A DNA stretch of 64,000 bases from JAVBTR01 sp031556065 (GTDB lineage: Bacteria > Bacillota > Clostridia > Christensenellales > Aristaeellaceae), in the NCBI GenBank assembly GCA_031556065.1, contig JAVBTR010000055.1:1-64000 (forward strand), written 5' to 3'. The notes under the pieces were generated by a model, which saw only the letters and a list, made by a program, of their open reading frames with translations, searched no databases and was not told the DNA's origin. Of the stretch, positions 1 to 7,606 are shown one piece after another (the stretch's first letter is position 1; each line of letters opens with the position of its first letter). Both the position numbers and the translations under genes were made by a program.

Positions 1-2
1 TC

Positions 3-422
3 AGCGCTGCTGCCCATGGGGTGTTGTTTATCGAAGGGGAAAAGAAGGGCGGAGGAATGATCACCGTAACCCACGCCATGGAGCAGGGAAAAGAAGTGTT
101 CGTGCTTCCGGGGCCAGTGAACAGCCATCTCTACGAAGCACCTCATGCCCTGATAAGGGAAGGGGCACGCCTTGTTACCTGTGCTAAGGATATGATGGAA
201 GACATGGGCTGGGAAGCGGAAGAGAACACTTTTGAAGCGGCTGTTACCCCCGAGCAGGACGCCATTTTGACAGTGCTCAAAAGCGGCGAAGCTTCCTTTG
301 AAGAGATCGCGGAAAAAACAAAGCAAAATCCGGCAAGTTTGAATTCAAACTTGACAATCATGGAAATTGCGGGAATAATTAAGAAATCCGCTGGCAGAAT
401 TTATATGAAGATCAAACGGTGA
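3..422 (+). CDS. dprA: DNA processing protein DprA (Smf), C-terminal part
   Basis: This is the last 139 residues of DprA, which binds incoming single-stranded DNA during transformation and loads RecA on it. The gene begins left of the window and the frame is open from base 3. Visible are the end of the Rossmann-like core (SAAAHGVLFIEGEKKGG), the family strand EVFVLPGPV, and a C-terminal region from about residue 75 that looks like the winged-helix tail. It lies 39 bases before topA, in the usual Firmicute order dprA-topA-trmFO. The identity rests on this order and the core motif; the N-terminal half cannot be judged. Confidence 0.85.
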   Translation, partial: SAAAHGVLFIEGEKKGGGMITVTHAMEQGKEVFVLPGPVNSHLYEAPHALIREGARLVTCAKDMMEDMGWEAEENTFEAAVTPEQDAILTVLKSGEASFEEIAEKTKQNPASLNSNLTIMEIAGIIKKSAGRIYMKIKR

Positions 423-461
423 AGCTTTCACCTAAGACTCACCAAACTGGAGGATGAAAAC

Positions 462-2582
462 GTGGCAACACCAACCAAACTAATTATCGTCGAATCTCCC
501 GCCAAGGCACGAACCATTTCAAAGTATCTGGGGAAAGGATACAAGGTGGAAGCATCCCAGGGCCATGTGCGTGATTTGCCCAAATCACAAATCGGCGTTG
601 ATCCAGAAAACGATTTTGATTTAAAGTATATCACTATCCGTGGCCGGGGCGATATTCTGACGAAGATTCGCAAGGAAGCCAAGAACGCCACGCAAATCTA
701 TCTGGCAACTGACCCTGACAGAGAAGGGGAAGCTATTTCTTGGCACTTAGCCCATATTTTGGATATGGACGTAAATAAGCCATGCCGGATCGAATTCCAT
801 GAAGTGACCAAAAAAGCGGTGCAAAATGCTTTGAAAAGCCCACGCCAAATTGATATGGGCCTGGTAGACGCCCAGCAGGCACGCCGGGTTTTAGACCGTA
901 TCGTGGGGTATAAGATCAGCCCCCTTCTTTGGGCAAAAGTGAAAAAGGGCTTATCTGCTGGGCGTGTGCAGAGCGTAGCCACACGCATGGTTGTCACCAG
1001 GGAAGAAGAAATAGAAGCCTTTATCCCTGAAGAATACTGGGAAATAACCGCTGCTGCCCAACTGCAAAAGGGTAAAAAGAGCCATGTACAGGCAAGGCTT
1101 GTAAGCATGAATGGGGAAAAATGCCAGATCACCAACCAAACGGACGCGATGGCTGCCAAGGCCCTGGTAGAAAAAGGCAAGTTTACCATTACCGCTATTA
1201 AAAACGGCGAGAAGAAAAAGGTGCCTGCTGCCCCTTTCACTACTTCCAGCATGCAGCAGGAAGCCAGCCGGAAATTGGGTTTTACTACGCAAAAAACCAT
1301 GCAGGTAGTGCAATCTCTTTACGAAGGTGTGGATTTAGCGGGGGAAGGTACCCAAGGTATTGTGACCTATATCCGTACTGACTCCGTGCGGGTTAGCGAA
1401 GATGCGCTGACTGCTGTCCGCGAATATATCCCGGAACGCTTTGGCGAAGCCTATTTACCCGAAAAAGCCATTGAATACAAGGGCCGCAAAAACGCTCAGG
1501 ATGCCCATGAGGCTATCCGTCCTACGGATATCAAGCGCACACCTGAATCTATCAAAACGTCCTTAACAAGAGATCAGTTCAATTTATACAAGCTGATCTA
1601 TTCCCGCTTTTTATCCAGCCAGATGATGCCCGCCCTTTACGATACCATGACAGCAGAATTAACTTCCCATAACGGTGTGGGCCTTCGTTTTTACGGGGAA
1701 CACAAAAAGTTTGCCGGGTTTACCAGCGTTTACGAAGAAAGTACCGACGACGAACAGGGCGATAACGCGGAAATGCAGCTCCCTATATTGACCCAGGGAA
1801 CCGCCGTGGCCATTGAAACCGTAGATGCCAAGCAATTCTTCACCCAGCCGCCTTCCCGCTATACGGAAGCTTCTTTGGTGCGGACGCTGGAAGAAAAGGG
1901 CATTGGCCGCCCCAGCACCTATGCGCCTACTATTACCACCATTATCGCAAGGGGCTATGTAAGCCGCGAAAAAAAGCGCTTGTATCCTACAGAGCTTGGC
2001 CGCATGGTTACCGATATGATGGAGGAGTATTTTACCAACATTGTGGATACGGAATTTACCGCCGGGCTTGAAGATAAATTAGATGAGGTAGAAGGCGGCC
2101 AGGTGGAATGGAAGGCTATTTTGCGGGAGTTCTATCCGCCCTTTAAAGAAACCTTGGATGCCGCTGAAAAGCAGATCGAAAAGATCGAAGTGAAAGACGA
2201 AGAAAGCGATGTGCCCTGCGATAAGTGCGGCGCCATGATGGTCTATAAAATGGGGCGTTTTGGCAAATTCTTAGCTTGCCCCAACTTCCCTGAGTGCCGC
2301 AATACCAAGGCCATCGTTTCATACCTGGAAGCCCCCTGTCCCAAATGCGGCAGCAGGCTAATGGAAAAAACCAGCAAAAAGAACCGGAAGTTCTACGGCT
2401 GCGAAAAATATCCGGAATGCGATTTCGTGTCATGGGATATTCCGGTTACGGAAAAATGCCCGGTTTGCGGAAGCTATATGACATTAAAACGGGGCAAGAA
2501 CGGTGAAATTTGGCATGTATGCGCCAACGAATCCTGCCGCAACCGTGTTTTAAAGGGCACTGAGGAGCAAGAGCAAGAATGA
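462..2582 (+). CDS. topA: DNA topoisomerase I (type IA)
   Basis: TopA relaxes negative supercoils by cutting one strand through a phosphotyrosine bond. The 706-residue protein opens with the Toprim strand KLIIVESPAKA and has the acidic DPDREGE motif at about residues 84-90. The active tyrosine is Tyr303 in VTYIRTDS. Three four-cysteine zinc fingers fill the end, from about residue 586 (CDKCG, CPKCG and CPVCG, each followed by a second cysteine pair). The start is GTG at 462 with GGAGG eight bases upstream; an ATG at 454 is in another frame. The stop overlaps the start of trmFO (ATGA), so the two are translationally coupled. Confidence 0.97.
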   Translation: MATPTKLIIVESPAKARTISKYLGKGYKVEASQGHVRDLPKSQIGVDPENDFDLKYITIRGRGDILTKIRKEAKNATQIYLATDPDREGEAISWHLAHILDMDVNKPCRIEFHEVTKKAVQNALKSPRQIDMGLVDAQQARRVLDRIVGYKISPLLWAKVKKGLSAGRVQSVATRMVVTREEEIEAFIPEEYWEITAAAQLQKGKKSHVQARLVSMNGEKCQITNQTDAMAAKALVEKGKFTITAIKNGEKKKVPAAPFTTSSMQQEASRKLGFTTQKTMQVVQSLYEGVDLAGEGTQGIVTYIRTDSVRVSEDALTAVREYIPERFGEAYLPEKAIEYKGRKNAQDAHEAIRPTDIKRTPESIKTSLTRDQFNLYKLIYSRFLSSQMMPALYDTMTAELTSHNGVGLRFYGEHKKFAGFTSVYEESTDDEQGDNAEMQLPILTQGTAVAIETVDAKQFFTQPPSRYTEASLVRTLEEKGIGRPSTYAPTITTIIARGYVSREKKRLYPTELGRMVTDMMEEYFTNIVDTEFTAGLEDKLDEVEGGQVEWKAILREFYPPFKETLDAAEKQIEKIEVKDEESDVPCDKCGAMMVYKMGRFGKFLACPNFPECRNTKAIVSYLEAPCPKCGSRLMEKTSKKNRKFYGCEKYPECDFVSWDIPVTEKCPVCGSYMTLKRGKNGEIWHVCANESCRNRVLKGTEEQEQE

Positions 2583-3886
2583 GCGTGAAAGTAATCGGCG
2601 CCGGGCTTGCGGGAGCGGAAGCCGCATGGCAGTTGGCCAAGCGGGGGATAAACGTTATCCTTTATGAAATGAAGCCTCAAAAGCGTTCCCCTGCCCACCA
2701 AAGCGCTTTGATGGCGGAACTGGTCTGTTCCAACAGCTTAAGATCGGACAGGCTTTCAAACGCAGTTGGCTTGCTTAAAGAAGAAATGCGCCGCTTTGAT
2801 TCGCTTATTATCAAGGCGGCAGACGCGGCCAGGGTTCCAGCTGGTGGTGCTTTGGCAGTGGACCGGGATACCTTCTCCGGTTTTATTACCGATACGCTGA
2901 ACAACCACCCCAATGTAAGGGTTGTTCACGAGGAAATTGAATCCGTACCCGATGGCAATGTGATCGTTGCCACCGGGCCTTTAACGTCCGACGCTCTTGC
3001 GGAAAGCATTGCTGGGCTGCCAGGGCTTTCTAACCTGCATTTCTACGATGCGGCAGCTCCCATTGTCACCTTGGAATCCCTTAACATGGATAAGATTTTT
3101 CGCCAATCCAGGTACGACCGAGGGGATGATTACCTTAATTGCCCCATGAACCAAGAGGAATACGATGCCTTTGTTAGCGCTTTATTGGAGGCGGATACCG
3201 CCCCTATACACGGCTTTGAAGAAACCAAGGTGTTCGAGGGCTGTATGCCGGTGGAATCCATGGCAAGGCGGGGGCATATGGTATTGGCCTTTGGTCCCAT
3301 GAAGCCCGTTGGTTTAAAAGACCCCAGAACTGGCAAGGAGGCTTATGCGGTGGTCCAGCTGCGCCAGGACAACGCGCAAGGTACACTGTACAACCTGGTG
3401 GGCTTTCAGACGAGGCTTAAATTTCCAGAGCAGAAAAGGGTCTTTGGCATGATCCCGGGACTTGAAAGCGCCGAGTTTGCCCGCTACGGAGTCATGCACC
3501 GCAATACTTTTATTAACAGCCCCGGATTTTTAGACAACACCTATCAAATGATCTCCCGTCCGGGCACCTATTTTGCCGGACAGATGACAGGGGTGGAGGG
3601 CTACGTGGAATCCGCCTCCAGCGGCTTGGTAGCGGGGTTAAATATGGCCTTGCGGCTTTGCGGTAAGGAAGCCATTCATTTTCCGACCACCACGGCTTTG
3701 GGGGCCATGGCCGCTCATGTATCTGTTTTTAACCGGGATTTTCAGCCTATGAACTGCTCCTTTGGGCTGATCGACGGTCTGCCTGTGGGCAACGGCGTTA
3801 AAAAAATCCGCAATAAACTGCAGCGCTATGAAACCATCGCTGCCAGATCCTTAGAGGTTATTGACGGCATCGTACAGACGCTATAA
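2579..3886 (+). CDS. trmFO: tRNA (uracil-54-C5)-methyltransferase, folate/FAD dependent
   Basis: TrmFO makes ribothymidine at position 54 of tRNA using methylene-tetrahydrofolate and FADH2. The 435-residue length is normal. The N-terminal dinucleotide-binding loop is VIGAGLAGAEAAW. The two family cysteines appear in ELVCSNSLRSD (about residue 50) and FEGCMPVESMARRG (about residue 222). It starts inside the topA stop. In many Firmicutes xerC follows; here a secreted hydrolase follows instead. Confidence 0.96.
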   Translation: MSVKVIGAGLAGAEAAWQLAKRGINVILYEMKPQKRSPAHQSALMAELVCSNSLRSDRLSNAVGLLKEEMRRFDSLIIKAADAARVPAGGALAVDRDTFSGFITDTLNNHPNVRVVHEEIESVPDGNVIVATGPLTSDALAESIAGLPGLSNLHFYDAAAPIVTLESLNMDKIFRQSRYDRGDDYLNCPMNQEEYDAFVSALLEADTAPIHGFEETKVFEGCMPVESMARRGHMVLAFGPMKPVGLKDPRTGKEAYAVVQLRQDNAQGTLYNLVGFQTRLKFPEQKRVFGMIPGLESAEFARYGVMHRNTFINSPGFLDNTYQMISRPGTYFAGQMTGVEGYVESASSGLVAGLNMALRLCGKEAIHFPTTTALGAMAAHVSVFNRDFQPMNCSFGLIDGLPVGNGVKKIRNKLQRYETIAARSLEVIDGIVQTL

Positions 3887-3943
3887 AATATTCATGAAGG
3901 CTTCATAATAAATTGATAAGATGAAGGTATGGAGGTGGGCAGG

Positions 3944-5254
3944 TTGTTACGTATTTTGGTCTTGGTCTTGGCTCTTTGTATGGGTTTCACAATGGCTTTG
4001 GCACAGGAGAATGAAAACTTCGCACAGCGGTTTTTCGATGGTAATGAAAATGAAGCATTATATGAAATGGTTTCAGAACAAGTAAAGGCCCAGCTCTCAT
4101 TTGAAGATTTTGCTTCGACTAAAGATAAGCTGATAGCGGCCTTTGGCCCGCTTCAAAGCATCGCCCAAGGTCAATCGGTTCCTTATGGGGATCAGCAGGT
4201 GTTTAGCCAAGTGATTGAACTTGAAAAGCAAGCCCTCTTGATGCAGTTGGTTTTAGATCAGAATGGCTTGATTACAGGCTTGGGCTTTACGCCTTATCAA
4301 GACAGCGCAACAGTTCAGGAAGAAACAGTTTCCCTGCCAGAAGGGGTTATTGAGAAAGAAATCACCATAGGCGAAGGGGAATGGGCGCTGCCTGGTATTG
4401 TAACACTGCTGGAAAGTGCGGAAAACGTGCCGCTGGTGGTGCTGGTTCATGGTTCCGGTCCCAACGACAAGGATGAATCCATTGGCCAAACAAAACTATT
4501 CCGTGATTTGGCTTATACCCTGGCGCAAAATGGCATCGCTACCATCCGCTATGATAAACGCACTCTGGTTCATGGGGCGAAGATGGATGTAAAAACATTG
4601 ACCATTGAAGAAGAAACCATTGAAGATGCCATTTTAGCAGGGAAATTAGCCGCTGCTATACCGCAAGTGGACGCAAGCCGGATTTTCGTGCTTGGCCATA
4701 GCTTAGGCGGCATGGAAGCACCTCGGATTGTAAAGGAAGCCGATGGGCTGTTTTCAGGCATGATTCTGGCGGCGGGTACCCCAACGTCCCTTTTGGAGAT
4801 TGTTTCCGAGCAGAATCTGGCCGCCATTGCAAAGTTGGATGCGGATTCCCAGGCAAGCCAATTAGAGATGCTTGATAAAGAATTGACCCGAGCGGAAGTT
4901 GTTTTTGCCTTACCTGTGGAGGAAATGCAAAATGAAACACTATTTATCGCCTATCCGGCCTATTACCTGTATGAAATGCAGTCGATAGACCCTATTGAAA
5001 CCATTAAAGCCCTGGAAGTGCCAACGCTGATTCTTCAAGGGGGCGGGGATTTCCAGGTAACGGTGGAAAACGGGCTTGATGTCTATAAAGCGGGGCTGGG
5101 AGAAAAAGAGTATATTACTTATTTCCTCTATCCGGATTTGAACCACCTGTTCATGGCGTCCATCCAAACCCAATCTGTACAGGATTATGACTTGCCTTTG
5201 CATCTGGATGAAACCGTTGCGGCGGATATCATTGCTTTTATTAATGCACATTAA
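3944..5254 (+). CDS. secreted alpha/beta hydrolase with N-terminal DUF3887 domain
   Basis: The 436-residue protein starts with a signal peptide (LLRILVLVLALCMGFTMALA) and is probably exported. Residues of about 25-120 resemble DUF3887, a small domain often found before secreted hydrolases. The alpha/beta-hydrolase part follows, with the oxyanion strand VLVHGSGP, the nucleophile elbow GHSLGG (Ser), a candidate acid in GGGDFQ and the histidine in LNHLF. The substrate is unknown. I chose TTG 3944 because GGAGGT lies seven bases before it; the ATG at 3929 would place that site inside the gene. It sits between trmFO and hslV, where xerC is usual. Confidence 0.8.
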   Translation: MLRILVLVLALCMGFTMALAQENENFAQRFFDGNENEALYEMVSEQVKAQLSFEDFASTKDKLIAAFGPLQSIAQGQSVPYGDQQVFSQVIELEKQALLMQLVLDQNGLITGLGFTPYQDSATVQEETVSLPEGVIEKEITIGEGEWALPGIVTLLESAENVPLVVLVHGSGPNDKDESIGQTKLFRDLAYTLAQNGIATIRYDKRTLVHGAKMDVKTLTIEEETIEDAILAGKLAAAIPQVDASRIFVLGHSLGGMEAPRIVKEADGLFSGMILAAGTPTSLLEIVSEQNLAAIAKLDADSQASQLEMLDKELTRAEVVFALPVEEMQNETLFIAYPAYYLYEMQSIDPIETIKALEVPTLILQGGGDFQVTVENGLDVYKAGLGEKEYITYFLYPDLNHLFMASIQTQSVQDYDLPLHLDETVAADIIAFINAH

Positions 5255-5268
5255 GAGAGGAAAAACAT

Positions 5269-5805
5269 ATGGGACAATTTATGGGAACCACAATTTGCGC
5301 TGTAAAGCGCAATGGGGTAACGGCCATTGCTGGTGATGGTCAAGTGACCATGGGGCAAAACACTATCTTTAAAAATACCGCTAAAAAGGTACGCCGTTTG
5401 TATGGTGGCCAGGTAGCTGTAGGCTTTGCGGGCTCTGTGGCCGATGCCTTTACCCTTTGCGACCGCTTTGAGGATAAACTGACCCAGTGCGGCGGGAACT
5501 TGGAACGCGCTGCTGTGGATTTAGCACAGGACTGGCGGGGCGATAAAGTGATGCGCCAGCTTGAATCCATGATGATTGTAGCCAACAAGGAAACCATGCT
5601 GGTTTTATCCGGCACAGGCGAAGTGATCGACCCGGACGAGGGCATTGCAGCCATTGGCTCCGGCGGAAATTACGCTTATGCGGCTGCCAAGGCACTGATG
5701 CAGAATACCGATCTTTCTGCCCACGAAATCGCGGAAAAAGCCCTGCGCATTGCGGCTTCCATCTGCGTTTTTACCAACGACAACATTATCGTCGAAGAAG
5801 TGTAA
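5269..5805 (+). CDS. hslV: ATP-dependent protease HslVU, peptidase subunit
   Basis: HslV (ClpQ) is the proteasome-like peptidase that pairs with HslU. The 178-residue protein has the family core GDGQVTMGQ, GFAGSVADAF and GSGGNYA. The catalytic N-terminal nucleophile is Thr7, in MGQFMG-TTICAV, so a six-residue leader must be removed. ATG 5269 has GAGG eight bases upstream; a second ATG at 5281 would leave only two residues before the threonine. Thirteen bases separate it from hslU. Confidence 0.96.
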   Translation: MGQFMGTTICAVKRNGVTAIAGDGQVTMGQNTIFKNTAKKVRRLYGGQVAVGFAGSVADAFTLCDRFEDKLTQCGGNLERAAVDLAQDWRGDKVMRQLESMMIVANKETMLVLSGTGEVIDPDEGIAAIGSGGNYAYAAAKALMQNTDLSAHEIAEKALRIAASICVFTNDNIIVEEV

Positions 5806-5817
5806 CAGGAGGCTTTT

Positions 5818-7179
5818 ATGCAGGAATTAACGCCCCGTCAAACCGTGCGGGAATTGGACAGATACATTATCGGCCAGGATGAAGCCAAGCGGGCGGTAGC
5901 TATCGCCCTTCGCAACCGTTACCGCCGTGCCCAGCTTTCAGAAGAAATCCGGGAAGAGATTAGTCCCAAAAATATTTTGATGATCGGTCCTACAGGCGTT
6001 GGCAAAACAGAAATTGCCCGCCGGTTGGCCAAGCTTGTCAGCGCCCCTTTTGTGAAGGTGGAAGCCACCAAGTTTACAGAAGTGGGCTACGTGGGCCGGG
6101 ATGTGGAAAGCATTGTCCGAGATCTGATTGAAAATGCCATTCGCATGGTGAAGGATGAATACCAGAAAAAGGTACAGCCAAGAGCCAATGTTCTTGCGGA
6201 GGACAGGCTGACCTCCTTGCTGGTAAGCCCTCCTAAGAAAGCCGGAAATCCTCTGGATTTCCTTCTTGGCAAGCAAAAGGAACAGGAGCCCAGCCAAGAG
6301 GAGCAGGAAAAGCTTTCCGGTAAAAGAGATGAGGTTCGCGGTCAATTGATGCGCGGTGAATTGGAAGAACGTGAAATCGAGATTGAAGTGGAAGAAGCCC
6401 CCCAGCAAATAGAGGTGGGCGGCAATTCCATTAGCATTGGCGATATGATGGGTGGCATGATGCCGAAAAAAACAAAAATCCGCCGTTTAAAGGTAAAAGA
6501 CGCCCGCAAAATCCTCTTGCAGGAAGAAGCGGAAAAGCTGATCGATAAAGATGCGGTACAGGAAGAAGCCATCCGCCGGGCAGAGCAGCACGGCATCGTC
6601 TTTATCGACGAGATCGACAAGATTGCGGGCCGTTCCAGCGGCCATGGCCCGGATGTAAGCCGCGAAGGCGTCCAGCGGGATATTTTGCCCATTGTGGAAG
6701 GAAGCACAGTAAACACGAAGTATGGTCCGGTGAAGACCGATTTTATGCTCTTTATTGCCGCAGGGGCCTTCCATGTGGCAAAGGTAACGGATTTGATTCC
6801 GGAACTTCAGGGCCGTTTCCCTGTACATGTGAAGCTTAAAAGCTTAACCCTGGATGATTTTACAAAAATCTTGACCCAGACCGATAATGCTTTGACCCGC
6901 CAGTATCAAGAACTGCTTAAGGTGGATAAAGTGAATCTTTTGTTCGATGAAACATCCATTATCGAAATTGCCAAGGCGGCCTGTGTGGCCAACGAAACAG
7001 GAGAAGACTTAGGCGCTCGCCGACTTCATGCGGTGTTTGAACAGGTTTTAGAAGATGTATCCTTTAATGCGGGGGATGAAAATATGCCCATGATCGATTT
7101 GAACATCAACGGTGAATACGTGAAAGACCATCTTTCTGGGGAAAACAAGCCACAGGATATCCGCCGTTATATTCTGTGA
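5818..7179 (+). CDS. hslU: ATP-dependent protease HslVU, ATPase/unfoldase subunit
   Basis: HslU (ClpY) unfolds substrates and feeds them to HslV. The 453-residue AAA+ protein has Walker A GPTGVGKT at residues 57-64 and Walker B FIDEID near residue 262. The I-domain between them (about 110-240) is rich in Glu and Lys, and the C-terminus DIRRYIL is the tail that docks into HslV. An RBS (AGGAGG) lies just upstream. The stop codon touches the -35 box of the next promoter, so the operon seems to end here. The codY gene that often follows is missing. Confidence 0.96.
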   Translation: MQELTPRQTVRELDRYIIGQDEAKRAVAIALRNRYRRAQLSEEIREEISPKNILMIGPTGVGKTEIARRLAKLVSAPFVKVEATKFTEVGYVGRDVESIVRDLIENAIRMVKDEYQKKVQPRANVLAEDRLTSLLVSPPKKAGNPLDFLLGKQKEQEPSQEEQEKLSGKRDEVRGQLMRGELEEREIEIEVEEAPQQIEVGGNSISIGDMMGGMMPKKTKIRRLKVKDARKILLQEEAEKLIDKDAVQEEAIRRAEQHGIVFIDEIDKIAGRSSGHGPDVSREGVQRDILPIVEGSTVNTKYGPVKTDFMLFIAAGAFHVAKVTDLIPELQGRFPVHVKLKSLTLDDFTKILTQTDNALTRQYQELLKVDKVNLLFDETSIIEIAKAACVANETGEDLGARRLHAVFEQVLEDVSFNAGDENMPMIDLNINGEYVKDHLSGENKPQDIRRYIL

Positions 7180-7209
7180 TTGACAACCAAGGGTGAAAGT
7201 GGTTATAAT
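7180..7209 (+). promoter_or_regulatory. sigma-A-type promoter of the metG leader
   Basis: TTGACA at 7180-7185 and TATAAT at 7204-7209 are separated by 18 bases. The start of transcription should be near 7216, just before T-box stem I. Confidence 0.8.
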
Positions 7210-7215
7210 ACATCC

Positions 7216-7593
7216 AACTAAAAAGATGCGATGAGAAGAAGAGTACGCATTGGAAGCCCGCAAAGAGAAGCGCTGGTTGGTGAAAAGCGTTGGGGCAAGG
7301 ATGCGGAACATGGCCTTTGAGCACTGTGGCTGAAGTGATTAGTAAGCCATGGCGGGTTGCGCCGATACACGCCAAAGCGTTAGCTTAAGTGATAAGTTAG
7401 GGTGGTACCGCGAGGTATTTAGCTTATTAAGAAATGTGCTATTGCAAGGAAACAAGGTAGCATAAGGGGATGAGCGTACAGCTAGTACGCGATTCCCCTT
7501 TGATACCGCAGTTGACACAGCAAGGGTGTGTTTGTTAATAAGCGTAAGCACTCGCCCCTTTTGATTTGGGGTCGAGTGCTATTTTATTTTTTG
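7216..7593 (+). promoter_or_regulatory. T-box leader (methionine) of metG with enlarged antiterminator loop
   Basis: This untranslated leader senses uncharged tRNA. Stem I is shown by the AGTA bulge (7242-7245) and the helix CGCAT (7246-7250) with ATGCG (7301-7305). Directly after comes GAAC-ATG, giving a Met specifier at 7310-7312. The T-box bulge TGGTACC is at 7403-7409. AGGG (7399-7402) and GCGAG (7410-7414) pair with CTCGC and CCCT (7551-7559) to form the antiterminator. The competing terminator is at 7547-7593. Between the antiterminator arms lies an unusual 136-nt loop that contains its own 9-bp closing stem (7422-7430 with 7535-7543). Confidence 0.9.
7547..7593 (+). terminator. T-box-controlled terminator before metG
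   Basis: AGCACTCG-CCCC pairs with GGGG-T-CGAGTGCT around a short T-rich loop, followed by ATTTTATTTTTT. Its left arm is the same CTCGCCCC that forms the antiterminator. Confidence 0.88.
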
Positions 7594-7606
7594 GGAGGGG
7601 ATTGCT

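Noticed and set aside
5938..6408. Minus-strand open frame of 156 codons inside hslU
   Set aside because: It is antisense to a well-conserved part of HslU, rich in Phe and Leu as expected from Glu/Lys codons read backwards.
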